Source: Paenibacillus_D tarimensis_A (lineage in GTDB: Bacteria; Bacillota; Bacilli; Paenibacillales; Paenibacillaceae). From it: a stretch of 64,000 nucleotides of DNA. The DNA is taken from NCBI GenBank assembly GCA_041281825.1, contig CP166298.1, forward strand, positions 1,364,001 through 1,428,000. Reading direction: 5' to 3'. Below, in pieces: positions 35,732-43,980 of the stretch. The translations under genes were made by a program, and so were the position numbers. A model generated the notes under the pieces. The model saw only the letters and a list, made by a program, of their open reading frames with translations. It made no database searches and was not told where the DNA came from. The first letter of the stretch is position 1; each line of letters begins with the position of its first letter.

Positions 35732-36208
35732 GTGGTTGAGATCGTTAAAAAACAACAGTTTTCAATAATTGGTAAAATGGGAAAGGGGCTTGCTGCTGAG
35801 GGACCGAAGTGGATACCTCTATTATGGCAAGAGGCAAATAATAACTTTGCCGAGATAAGCAGCCTCGCGAAGTTGGATGCTGAAGGCAGCATGGCTGGGG
35901 TTTGGGGTGCAATGAGTGATGTTGATGAGAGGTTTGAAAGATGGCAGGAAGAAGGTAAATATTTAGCGGGATGTGAGGTTCAAGACGACGCTATACCGCC
36001 GACTGGATGGACAAAATGGGTCATTCCGGCATTTAAGTATGTTGTGGTTAAATGTACGCAGGATTCTTATAAAGAGACATTTCGTCATATGATCACAGAC
36101 TATTTACCACAAAACAATTTTACCATCGCTGGAGCGATTCAAGAATTCTATTCTCCAAAGGATAATAACGGCGAGCTGTCATTATACTTCCCCGTTGAAA
36201 AAATATAG
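35732..36208 (+). CDS. GyrI-like / effector-binding-domain protein
   Basis: 158 residues from GTG 35732, with AGGAGG 6 nt upstream. VEIVKKQQFSIIGKMGKGLA, AGCEVQDDAIPPTGWTKWVI, PAFKYVVVKC and AGAIQEFYSP fit the stand-alone effector-binding (SOUL/GyrI-like, YdeE type) fold that also forms the ligand domain of AraC and MerR regulators. There is no DNA-binding domain, so it may bind a hydrophobic compound by itself. The VOC protein gene follows by 47 bp. Confidence 0.75.
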   Translation: MVEIVKKQQFSIIGKMGKGLAAEGPKWIPLLWQEANNNFAEISSLAKLDAEGSMAGVWGAMSDVDERFERWQEEGKYLAGCEVQDDAIPPTGWTKWVIPAFKYVVVKCTQDSYKETFRHMITDYLPQNNFTIAGAIQEFYSPKDNNGELSLYFPVEKI

Positions 36209-36255
36209 CTGACGTATCAAGGCTGTTCAAACATTAACTATAGGAGATGAGAGTT

Positions 36256-36633
36256 ATGGGGATTAAATTGGATATGGTCGGCATTGTGGTAAAGGACATG
36301 AAAAAGTCTTTAGATTTCTACCGGATCCTGGGCTTGAAAATCCCGGAGCTTGCCAACTATGAGCAGCACGTTGAGGTTGCACAAAACGGTTTCCGCCTGG
36401 CATTTGACACGCAGGAAATGATTAAAGATATTTATGGCGGTTGGGACGAGCCCATAGGGCATCGTATAGAGCTTGCGTTTCTATGCGACAGCCGCGAAGC
36501 GGTAGACGAGTTGTTCAATCAAATAAGGGAGCATGGATTCAGCGGACACCGCGAGCCATGGGATGCTGTATGGGGGCAGCGCTATGCGATCGTTCAAGAT
36601 CCTGACGGCAATTTAATTAGTCTGTTTGCTTAG
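36256..36633 (+). CDS. VOC-superfamily (glyoxalase/bleomycin-resistance-like) protein
   Basis: 125 residues from ATG 36256; ATG 36247 lies inside the ribosome site AGGAGATGAG. LDMVGIVVKDMKKSLDFYRI, LGLKIPE and YAIVQDPDGNLISLFA are the typical first and last beta-alpha-beta-beta-beta motifs; IELAFLCDSREAVDELF is between. The glutamate near the N-terminal metal site is not obvious, so metal use is uncertain. Substrate unknown. Confidence 0.85.
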   Translation: MGIKLDMVGIVVKDMKKSLDFYRILGLKIPELANYEQHVEVAQNGFRLAFDTQEMIKDIYGGWDEPIGHRIELAFLCDSREAVDELFNQIREHGFSGHREPWDAVWGQRYAIVQDPDGNLISLFA

Positions 36634-36714
36634 ATTGGCTGGAGGGCAACCATAAAAGTACAATAGGTGCTGTTGAAATATACTTGGTTTATTGATTTAC
36701 GAAGTAACATACCA

Positions 36715-36748
36715 CGAGGCTGCCTAGATCGGTAGCCTCGCTTCAATT
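36715..36748 (+). terminator. Probable terminator after the VOC gene
   Basis: CGAGGCTGCC (36715-36724) pairs with GGTAGCCTCG (36731-36740) with one G-T pair; the T-run is weak. Confidence 0.6.
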
Positions 36749-36824
36749 ACGGTGCAGATTTATTCAAAAATCAGTCTGGTTTTCACATACAATTATGGTA
36801 GAGTATTTTAAAGGGGGGATGGGA

Positions 36825-37339
36825 ATGAAAACAAAATACTCCATCGTCATTGCTTATCCGTAATATTATTCATGGCAAGCGGGTGTTCAAAGAAGGACAC
36901 TTTTATTTTTGAGAAGATTCAAAAAGCATTTCCCAAATATGTTCAGATTGATGAGATTTATCATGCCGAAATTATCAAAAATGGTTTGCTTGTCTTTTAT
37001 AAAAGTAACGAGGGATTAGGTGCAGGATTTATGATGCAAAAATCGGATGATTGGGAATGGGTAACAGGAACAGGATATGCTTCCCTTTATCCGGACGATG
37101 GGTTGTCAGCATTGTACTCTAATATGGATGTGGTTCCTCTATATTTTTCATATGGCGTCATTAAGGACCAGGATATTTTCGAAGTTCGGTCATCGGAAAA
37201 CAAGGCGAAAATTATTCAAATCGCGGATGGAACTAGAATATGGTTCATCACTTATGAACATCTCCTTGGGTCAAACGGTTTGCTTCTTCCTTCAATAATC
37301 GGCAAAACTAAAGATGGGAACGAAATCATAACAATGTGA
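36825..37339 (+). pseudogene. Small lipoprotein gene with a frameshifted signal peptide
   Basis: The frame ending at 37339 contains SVILFMASGCSKKDTFIFEK, a lipobox followed by a mature domain of about 150 residues (QKAFPKYVQIDEIYHAEI, GYASLYPDDGLSALYSNMDV). The natural start, ATG 36825 after AAGGGGGGATGGGA, gives MKTKYSIVIAYP and a stop in another frame. A single-base indel near 36850-36860 would join the two. Either the gene is broken or the sequence has an error. The ATG at 36872 would give a protein without signal peptide and has no ribosome site. The domain family is not recognised. Confidence 0.6.
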
Positions 37340-37412
37340 GGGAAGGATAATCATAATCCTCGTAGAGATAAAAACGATTATTTTGTAACGGAATAACATC
37401 ATATAAGCAAAG

Positions 37413-37449
37413 ATAAATCAGGCTCATTAAAGGAGCCCGATTTATTTTA
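37413..37449. terminator. Terminator between convergent (pseudo)genes
   Basis: ATAAATCAGGCTC (37413-37425) pairs with GAGCCCGATTTAT (37433-37445) with one mismatch; TTT follows on the plus strand, and AAAT precedes so it may act in both directions. Confidence 0.65.
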
Positions 37450-37450
37450 A

Positions 37451-38266
37451 TCACTGTAGTTCCTCCTCGATCGGAAACAGAGCATCCAAGCTATTCATTT
37501 CTTTTACCCCCAGCACGGTTTTATTTCTCTTGGTATCAATGATTCCATATTGTGCAGTCCCTGCGTGAGTACGAATGTCGTAGTAAACTAGAGATTTATT
37601 CAATTCTGGCTGCCTCCAATTTCTCTAATGACATTTTTATCGGGGATAAAAGAAAGGGCCTTCTTACTCTTATCTTCTCCCAACAAAGCTGTCCACCTGA
37701 TCCACGCAGAATGTTCCTTTACTTGGTAATAACTGATAATTCCGGATTCTAAAATAAAAAACTCGTCAGATTCACCTTCTGGAAAATAAATCTTTAGATT
37801 GCGTATGCCTTCGTCTAAGTTTCTATAGGAATCTAATAAATCCAATGTCGAGATTACTGGAAGGTGTAAAACAGCTATTCTTGAAACCGTTAAATCCGCA
37901 TCTTTCATTGTATCTTTCGTCTGTTCGCTTAATCGGGCTACATAAACGGTTTTGGAAAAAGGGTTCTAGACGCAGTCCCTTTCTTGGCAATGCGGTTCTC
38001 TGTTTGTATCATCAACTCCGATTGATCTTGGTCATGAATGATTAAAGTCTTGCTCAGATTATCCCAGCTTTTGATGGTGATTCCTTCTATTTTTTCAATA
38101 AACTCAAAGGTACGTAGGTGGTCCCTCCTTCGATAAACGGGGGAGAATCGCTATTTATGACTTTACCGTTCACATTGATCGTAACCGCTCTCTCATTAGC
38201 ACCAACTGACGACAGCCAAAATAATGTGCCGATAAGAAAAATGAAAAGAGTTAGTTTAAGTTTCAC
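37451..38266 (-). pseudogene. Copper-amine-oxidase-N-domain-like secreted protein, three frameshifts
   Basis: GTG 38266 with AAGGAGG upstream starts a signal peptide (KLKLTLFIFLIGTLFWLSSV, GANERA) and then TINVNGKVINSDSPPFIEGG, TTYVPL, the typical stalk motif of the copper amine oxidase N-terminal-like domain. The frame then breaks near 38120, and continues as EKIEGITIKSWDNLSKTLII. A second break near 37965 leads to TVYVARLSEQTKDTMKDADL and onward to EGESDEFFILESGIISYYQV. A third near 37605 leads to SLVYYDIRTHAGTAQYGIID and the final stop at 37451-37453. All parts are collinear, so this is a decayed single gene of about 270 codons. Confidence 0.75.
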
Positions 38267-38506
38267 TTCAATTCCTCCTTGTAGAGTTTGACGTTTCTTA
38301 CTATTGTTTAGTTGCTTTGCATGTTAAATTTTTCTACAAGCTGTGTGGGTGTTTTGAATTGAATAATTATCAGAAAATTATGAATAAACATAATTATATT
38401 TTATTTCATAGTGCAGCATTTCCGAAGCATAAAGCGCGGCTTGCTTCATATAGTGGATTAATGTATAGAACATAAATATAAAAAAAAGGAGCACATTGTC
38501 TACACG

Positions 38507-38977
38507 ATGAATAACACTGCAGGCGAAGAACTCATGTTTTGGGATGTTAAGGTTACTTATCTGGTTTCCGCGAGCAGCAAAGAGCAGGCTGTTGCGACAG
38601 CAAGCTTGCGGATCAATGAGCATACGGTTCAGCTCGACCGAGTAACGCTGGTAGACGAAAAAGGGGGTCACACCGTATTCAGATTAGAGCGGGTGGAACG
38701 GCTGCAATGGACAAAGGTGGAAAGTACGGAATACAACGGACGGTATAAAGTTTTTGGGCATATCCGCCTGGCGCTCTCGGTGAAGACGAACGCAGAAAGC
38801 AAGGACGCAATGCGGTGTTCCACCTTCAAGCTGCCTCGTTCAGCCGTACACGATAAGCCGGTATTTGTAATTCCCGCCATGAGCGAACATGCTTTTACAC
38901 AAGTAATAAGCCAGTCCACGCACTGGAATACGGGGGTTAATGAGCCGGCAGCTGCTGCAAGAGTCGTATATTTGTAG
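38507..38977 (+). CDS. Hypothetical protein, 156 residues
   Basis: No recognised family. The start reads MNNTAGEELMFWDVKVTYLV and the body (LRINEHTVQLDRVTLVDEKG, HTVFRLERVERLQWTKVEST) looks like a beta-rich soluble domain. AAAGGAG at about 38486 lies rather far from ATG 38507; ATG 38534 is an alternative. Its stop codon overlaps the promoter of the cobalamin leader. Codon use is like that of neighbours, so it is probably real. Confidence 0.6.
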   Translation: MNNTAGEELMFWDVKVTYLVSASSKEQAVATASLRINEHTVQLDRVTLVDEKGGHTVFRLERVERLQWTKVESTEYNGRYKVFGHIRLALSVKTNAESKDAMRCSTFKLPRSAVHDKPVFVIPAMSEHAFTQVISQSTHWNTGVNEPAAAARVVYL

Positions 38978-39003
38978 ACAACGTTCCTGGAAGGTGCTAT
39001 AGT
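38975..39003 (+). promoter_or_regulatory. Promoter of the cobalamin leader and operon
   Basis: TAGACA (38975-38980), 17 bp, TATAGT (38998-39003), about 25 bp before the first riboswitch. Confidence 0.6.
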
Positions 39004-39028
39004 ATCTAAACAAACTGCATATCTTAAA

Positions 39029-39206
39029 TAGGTGCCGAATCGCATTGCATGCTGTTCGGCTTAATAGGGAAGACCGGTGAAAAGCCGGCACGGACCCGCC
39101 ACTGTAAGGAGTATCGATTCATATCGATTAGGTTTCACGCAAGACGTCACTGGAGTGATCCGGGAAGACGCGGAAACCGATGCTCCAAGTCAGGATACCT
39201 GCCTTT
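39029..39206 (+). promoter_or_regulatory. Cobalamin (AdoCbl) riboswitch 1
   Basis: Hallmarks in order: AATAGGGAA (39063-39071), GAAAAGCCGGCACGGACCCG with GCCACTGTAA (B12-box region, about 39079-39107), and AAGTCAGGATACCTGCC (39187-39203). Terminal pairing AGGT (39029-39032 region) with ACCT. It is followed by its own terminator, so high cobalamin should stop transcription. Family: Rfam cobalamin riboswitch. Confidence 0.93.
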
Positions 39207-39298
39207 TTAAGTAACACTGGAATCTACGAGGTTTAGAGGGGTGTTGGAGAGCGAGAAGAGGAGCAGTCCGGCTTCAGGACTGTTTTATCCTTTTATTC

Positions 39299-39340
39299 AG
39301 CATTTCCGACATGTATCCATGTCGGAAATGCTTTTTATTT
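39299..39340 (+). terminator. Terminator of riboswitch 1
   Basis: Perfect 15-bp stem AGCATTTCCGACATG (39299-39313) with CATGTCGGAAATGCT (39318-39332), then TTTTATTTT. Confidence 0.92.
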
Positions 39341-39365
39341 TGTACATGTAAGAATGAAAATGAAA

Positions 39366-39541
39366 CGGGTGTTTGCTTCGAAGCGTTTGCGGCAGAAGCG
39401 GACTTAATAGGGAAGTCCGGTGCAATACCGGCACGGTCCCGCCACTGTGATGGGCGCATCTCTGTTTTCAGCTTGGATAGTCACTGGGTTAACCGCCTGG
39501 GAAGACTGGAAAACAGGAGCCCTAAGTCAGGATACCTGCCC
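39366..39541 (+). promoter_or_regulatory. Cobalamin riboswitch 2 (tandem copy)
   Basis: A second full set of elements: TTAATAGGGAAGTCCGGTGC (39404-39423), CCGGCACGGTCCCGCCACTG (39428-39447) and AAGTCAGGATACCTGCC (39524-39540). It differs from riboswitch 1 in the variable arms, so it is not a recent duplicate. Followed by a second terminator before the transporter gene. Confidence 0.93.
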
Positions 39542-39652
39542 TTTCATCGAACACGAGGTCCTACGCGGATAGGAGAGTGTTGGAAGCTGCTACATCTTCA
39601 CAAGGATACCGAAAAGCGTGCGCTATTCCGGTTATGCCTTTGTGTCTGCATG

Positions 39653-39694
39653 AGCATTTCCAGCCCTCCCGGGCCGGAGATGCTTTTTATTTTG
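39653..39694 (+). terminator. Terminator of riboswitch 2
   Basis: AGCATTTCCAGCCC (39653-39666) pairs with GGGCCGGAGATGCT (39670-39683) with one mismatch and one wobble, then TTTTATTTT. The base of the stem and the T-run are nearly the same as in the first terminator. Confidence 0.85.
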
Positions 39695-39768
39695 TGTGAG
39701 CTGAAGGCGAGACTTCAGCCTGATTGTACGGAGCGTCGGTTGCTTCAATTTCTATGGAGGTGTCATCG

Positions 39769-40458
39769 TTGGTTGAGATGCTTAGTTTTACTGCGGTTGT
39801 TATGCTGATTGGATTTAGGCACGGAATGGACATGGATCATATTGCGGCGATTACCGATATGGTCGGTGCGGAAAGGGAAAGAAAGAAGCAGCTGTTGTTC
39901 GGTACTTTATATGCGCTTGGCCACGGCTCGATAATTGTGCTGGTGGGACTTGCGGCGATCGTCATCGGCCGGCGTTTGTCCGACGGATTCATCCATGTGA
40001 TGGAGCTTGGCGTCGGCCTGTCACTTCTCATTCTGGGACTGTTCATTCTGTATTCCTTGGTCAAAGAGAACAGCGAATACCGTTTTAAAAGCCGATTTCA
40101 ACTGGTCGCCGAGCTGCTTGCGAAATTGTCCGGCAGGAAAAACGTTTCGCCTGCTGCGATGGCCAAGTTCGGTATTTTAGGATCCCTCGGTATCGGCGTC
40201 CTTCACGGGATCGGGGCGGAAACGCCTACCCAAATCATGCTGTTCTCATCGGCTGTCCGGTTGGATGACCAGTGGACGGCTTTCCTTCAACTGCTGCTGT
40301 TTGCCGTCGGCATGCTGGCGGCGACTTTGATCGTTACCTGCTTGGCTTCATGGGGGTTTACAAAAGCAAAATCGTTTAAAGGCGTTTACACGCTGCTTGG
40401 AAGCGCAACGGGCTTATACAGCATTGTACTTGGCTGTTTCATTATTAGCGGAGCTTAA
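39769..40458 (+). CDS. Nickel/cobalt transporter (NiCoT/HoxN-like)
   Basis: About 229 residues. The metal-binding signature HX4DH is present as GFRHGMDMDHIAAITDM near the N-terminus, and a second conserved segment GVLHGIGAETPTQIMLF follows. Six or more membrane segments. TTG 39769 is set by GGAGG 8 nt upstream; earlier in-frame ATGs lie in the terminator-distal leader. As first gene under two cobalamin riboswitches, it most likely imports cobalt for the pathway that follows. Confidence 0.9.
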   Translation: MVEMLSFTAVVMLIGFRHGMDMDHIAAITDMVGAERERKKQLLFGTLYALGHGSIIVLVGLAAIVIGRRLSDGFIHVMELGVGLSLLILGLFILYSLVKENSEYRFKSRFQLVAELLAKLSGRKNVSPAAMAKFGILGSLGIGVLHGIGAETPTQIMLFSSAVRLDDQWTAFLQLLLFAVGMLAATLIVTCLASWGFTKAKSFKGVYTLLGSATGLYSIVLGCFIISGA

Positions 40459-40495
40459 GTTCACAACAAGGTTGATTTTGCGGAGGGGGAGAGGG

Positions 40496-42142
40496 ATGGA
40501 AGGTTCAATGAGCGCGAAAGGAAAGCTGTTGGTCATCGGTTTCGGCCCCGGATCGTTCGAGCATATTACGGATCGGGCCCGGGAGGCGATTCAGGAAAGC
40601 GACGTGGTCATCGGCTATAACACTTATGTTGATTTAATTCGGGGTCTGTTGACGGAGCAGGAAATCGTCCGGACAGGCATGACCGAGGAGGTAAGCCGTG
40701 CGCGTGAAGCGGTAAGGCAAGCGGAGCAGGGAAAGAAAGTCGCCGTCATCTCAAGCGGTGACGCCGGAGTTTACGGTATGGCGGGCCTTGTTTACGAAGT
40801 GTTGATCGAGAAAGGCTGGACCGAAGCGGAAGGCGTGGAGGTCGAGGTGATCCCTGGAATCTCCGCCATTAACTCCTGTGCCTCGCTGCTTGGCGCGCCC
40901 GTTATGCATGACGCTTGCACGATTTCGCTTAGCGATCATCTGACGCCGTGGACCGTTATTGCCAAACGGGTCGAGGCGGCGGCAGCGGCCGATTTTGTCA
41001 TCGCACTGTACAATCCGAGAAGTGGCCGCCGAACCCGCCAAATCGTAGAAACGCAGCGCATTCTGCTCCAGTATCGTTCGGAGGATACGCCTGTCGGATT
41101 AGTGAAAAGCGCGTACCGGGACCGCGAGCACGTCGTGATTTCAACGCTGGGAGAGATGCTTGAGCACGATATCGGCATGCTGACGACGGTGATTATCGGC
41201 AATTCGTCGACCTTTCTGTACGATGGGAAAATGATAACGCCGCGCGGCTATCAGCGCAAATATACGCTGCAATCCGACGAGCAGGCGCTGAAGCCTCACG
41301 AACGATTGCGAACCGAGGCCGAGCCATGGTCGTTGAATGCGCTTGAGGAACGGCCGGAAAGCGAAGAGGGGGGGACGCCATTGGCGAACCCGGCCGAGCT
41401 TGCGGCGGAAGCGCTGGAACTGCTGAGGGCGGGTGGACTTGTTGCCGCAGAACAGCATCCACAGATGTCGGCGGAAGCAGCTCAGAGTCACGTCACTTCC
41501 GTATTCGAGGTCGGCGTATCGCCGGGAATAGCGAACAAGAAATTCACGGCACGGCAGATGGCTCTGTTAGCAGAGCTGGCCGGGGATGAAGGGGAGCTGG
41601 AATATACGCCGCAGCATCAAGTGCTTCTGCGCGTACCAACGAACGATGCGTTGTCCATGGTCGGCCGCTTGAAGCAGGAGAAGCTGCTCGTCTTCCCGAT
41701 CGGGGACATAACCCAAGTGAAAGCATGCGACTTCTGCAATATGGAGAAGGATGAGGCGATCCCGGTTGCCGAACGGTTGAACGAGAAGCTGGGGGGCAGG
41801 CAGACGCCCAAAGAAATCAAGATCGGCTTGAACGGCTGCGGCATGGCCTGTTACGGAGCGGTTATGGAAGACATCGGCATCGTCTACCGCAAGGGCGGCT
41901 ACGACCTGTTCCTCGGCGGCAAGCAGATCGGCCGCAATGCTCATGCCGGGCAAAGCGTCGCAGAAGGCATTCCGGCTGACCGGATTGTCGAGACGGTAGA
42001 GGCGGTGGTCCGGGAATTTACCGAAAAAGGACATCCGGGGGAGCGGTTTCATAAATTTTTTAAACGCGTCGGGCAAGTGGCTGGATTTACATATAAGGAA
42101 CATACGATGCCGGTGGCGGTGGAGGCTGTCTGCGGCGATTAG
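40496..42142 (+). CDS. cbiH: CbiH60: cobalt-factor III C17-methyltransferase with C-terminal Fe-S domain
   Basis: 548 residues from ATG 40496 (GGAGGGGGAGAGGG upstream). Residues about 1-250 are a SAM-dependent CobJ/CbiH methyltransferase (LVIGFGPGSFEHITDRA, ISSGDAGVYGMAGLVYEVL, VIPGISAINSCASLLGAPVM). Residues about 330-540 resemble a sulfite/nitrite reductase half-domain, with cysteines in KACDFCNME and LNGCGMACYG that can bind a 4Fe-4S cluster. This is the CbiH60 form studied in B. megaterium, which makes cobalt-precorrin-4 by C17 methylation and ring contraction. Confidence 0.93.
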   Translation: MEGSMSAKGKLLVIGFGPGSFEHITDRAREAIQESDVVIGYNTYVDLIRGLLTEQEIVRTGMTEEVSRAREAVRQAEQGKKVAVISSGDAGVYGMAGLVYEVLIEKGWTEAEGVEVEVIPGISAINSCASLLGAPVMHDACTISLSDHLTPWTVIAKRVEAAAAADFVIALYNPRSGRRTRQIVETQRILLQYRSEDTPVGLVKSAYRDREHVVISTLGEMLEHDIGMLTTVIIGNSSTFLYDGKMITPRGYQRKYTLQSDEQALKPHERLRTEAEPWSLNALEERPESEEGGTPLANPAELAAEALELLRAGGLVAAEQHPQMSAEAAQSHVTSVFEVGVSPGIANKKFTARQMALLAELAGDEGELEYTPQHQVLLRVPTNDALSMVGRLKQEKLLVFPIGDITQVKACDFCNMEKDEAIPVAERLNEKLGGRQTPKEIKIGLNGCGMACYGAVMEDIGIVYRKGGYDLFLGGKQIGRNAHAGQSVAEGIPADRIVETVEAVVREFTEKGHPGERFHKFFKRVGQVAGFTYKEHTMPVAVEAVCGD

Positions 42143-42239
42143 CTGAGAGACTTAAAATTGAGAGAATTTAAGCGGAGAAACTTAAAGCGGAGAGATTGGA
42201 AAGGGAGAGACTTTGAGACCCGCTCAAAGATCCCTATGT
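42143..42239 (+). repeat. Hairpin repeat before cbiX with four degenerate half-units
   Basis: Four 15-16 bp units of the type GGAGARACTTWAAGC (42143-42202) precede one full unit, GGAGAGACTTTGAG, ACCCG, CTCAAAGATCCCTATGT (42204-42239). Directly after it comes CAGGAGG, the ribosome binding site of cbiX. Same family as the arrays at 43981 and 60286. Confidence 0.85.
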
Positions 42240-42252
42240 CAGGAGGAGCCGA

Positions 42253-43194
42253 ATGGAAGCGATATTGTTGGTAGGTCACGGCAGCCGTGACAGTGATGGA
42301 AACGAGGAAATGCTTCGATTTGCGGAATCGGTCAAGGCCCGCGCGCACGGGAAATGGGTGGAGACCTGCTTCCTCGAGCTGGCAAGCCCGAATATTCCTC
42401 AGGGAATTGCCCACTGCGTAGAGAAGGGCGCAACGCGCATCGTGCTGGTGCCGATCATTCTGTTTGCGGCCGGCCATTCGAAAATACATATTCCGGTGGA
42501 GATCGACCGTGCCAAAGCGAAGTATCCTCACGTTGCATTTGCTTATGGGAGGCCTGTCGGCATTCATCAGAAAGTGCTGGACATCCTGGAGTCGCGCCTG
42601 GCGGAGGCGGGGTATAACAGGGATTTGCCAGAGGGAGAACGGGATCAGGATACGGCGGTGCTGCTGCTCGGCAGAGGAAGCAGCGATGCGGACGCAAACG
42701 GCAATTTTCTCAAGATGACGCGCTTGTTGTGGGAGCAGCTGCCCGTAAAATGGGCGGAGAGCTGTTTTATCGGGGTGACGGAGCCGTCGTTTCCGGATGG
42801 GCTTGACCGCTGCAAGAGGCTTGGGGCGAAAAATATTTACGTGCTGCCTTACTTTTTGTTCACCGGCGTTCTGATCAAGCGGATCGAGCAAATGACGGCG
42901 GATTTTGATGCGGCCCATCCGGAGATTAATGTAGAACTCGCCGGATATTTCGGGTTTCATCCCCAGCTTGTGGAGCTTCTGCTTGACCGTGTGGAGGAAG
43001 CCTGGGAAGGGCGCGTTGCCATGAACTGCGACATGTGCAAATACCGGCAGGAAGCGTCGCATGCCCACGATCATCATCATCACCATGAGCATGACCATCA
43101 TGATAACCATGACCACCAGAATCATGTTCATCACCATGACGAAGAGCACGACCATCACCATCATGAAGAAACGAACCGGGAGGCGGTAACGTGA
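42253..43194 (+). CDS. cbiX: Sirohydrochlorin cobaltochelatase, long CbiX form with His-rich tail
   Basis: 313 residues. Two CbiX/CbiK-type half domains: ILLVGHGSRDSDGNEEMLRF (His of the active site) with ILFAAGHSKIHIPVEI, and AVLLLGRGSSDADANGNFLK with LPYFLFTGVLIKRIEQM. Then the motif MNCDMCKY, an MxCxxC sequence reported to bind an Fe-S centre in B. megaterium CbiX. The last 45 residues are mainly His, Asp and Glu, with more than 20 histidines, likely to store cobalt. Inserts cobalt into sirohydrochlorin. cbiJ overlaps its stop by 4 bp. Confidence 0.95.
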   Translation: MEAILLVGHGSRDSDGNEEMLRFAESVKARAHGKWVETCFLELASPNIPQGIAHCVEKGATRIVLVPIILFAAGHSKIHIPVEIDRAKAKYPHVAFAYGRPVGIHQKVLDILESRLAEAGYNRDLPEGERDQDTAVLLLGRGSSDADANGNFLKMTRLLWEQLPVKWAESCFIGVTEPSFPDGLDRCKRLGAKNIYVLPYFLFTGVLIKRIEQMTADFDAAHPEINVELAGYFGFHPQLVELLLDRVEEAWEGRVAMNCDMCKYRQEASHAHDHHHHHEHDHHDNHDHQNHVHHHDEEHDHHHHEETNREAVT

Positions 43195-43958
43195 TCTTTA
43201 TCTTATGCGGGACGAGTGATGCGCGGGAACTGGCGATACGGATTGGGAAGTCCGGTTATCCGCTGCTCGCTTCCGTCGTCACGGAGAATGCCGCCAAAAG
43301 TCTGGAGGAGACGGGCATCCCCGCCCGAACAGGCCGTTTGACAGCGGAAGATATGACGGGGCTGCTGCGTGAATTGGATTGCAAGGCAATCGTCGACGCC
43401 AGCCATCCGTTTGCCGAGGAAGCGCATTTGAACGCGATGCAAGCTGCCCGGGAAACCGCGCTTCCCTATATTCGCTTCGAGCGGGCCTCATTGATGTACG
43501 ACGATCACCCGAAGCTGACGGTCGTTTCCTCTTATGAGGAGGCGGCCATGGAAGCGAAGCGGCGCAAAGGATCGGTTATGCTGACAACCGGAAGTAAGAC
43601 GCTTCCGATTTTTGCCAAGCATCTGCTGTCCGATCCGGAAATCCGGCTTGTTGCCAGAATGCTGCCGCGCAAAGACAATATGGAGCTGTGCGAGCGGCTT
43701 GGCGTGGAGCAAAAAAACATCATCGCCATGCAGGGACCGTTCACCGGCGAGATGAACGCGGCATTGTACCGGCAATACGGCACGACCGTGATGATTACCA
43801 AAGAAAGCGGCAAGATCGGGGCCGTCGACGAAAAAGTGAATACGGCGCTGGCAATGAACATCGAGGTCATTCTTATTTCGCGGCCCGAATTGGAATTCGG
43901 CGATGCGTACACGGATTATGAAGGTGTGCTTGGGCGGCTAAAAGAGCTTTTTACATAA
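43191..43958 (+). CDS. cbiJ: Cobalt-precorrin-6A reductase
   Basis: 255 residues. Starts with IFILCGTSDARELAIRIGKS, the CobK/CbiJ signature. KAIVDASHPFAEEAHLNAMQ and ITKESGKIGAVDEKVNTALA are also typical. GTG 43191 overlaps the cbiX stop, with GGGAGGCGG upstream. NADPH-dependent reduction of the corrin macrocycle. A repeat array of 235 bp separates it from cbiC. Confidence 0.93.
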   Translation: MIFILCGTSDARELAIRIGKSGYPLLASVVTENAAKSLEETGIPARTGRLTAEDMTGLLRELDCKAIVDASHPFAEEAHLNAMQAARETALPYIRFERASLMYDDHPKLTVVSSYEEAAMEAKRRKGSVMLTTGSKTLPIFAKHLLSDPEIRLVARMLPRKDNMELCERLGVEQKNIIAMQGPFTGEMNAALYRQYGTTVMITKESGKIGAVDEKVNTALAMNIEVILISRPELEFGDAYTDYEGVLGRLKELFT

Positions 43959-43980
43959 AGAAAGATAGATCACGTGAATC

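Noticed and set aside
42139..43164. Minus-strand ORF of 341 codons with a Met/Val-rich start
   Set aside because: It is the antisense of cbiX; the Met/Val run is the complement of the His-rich tail codons.
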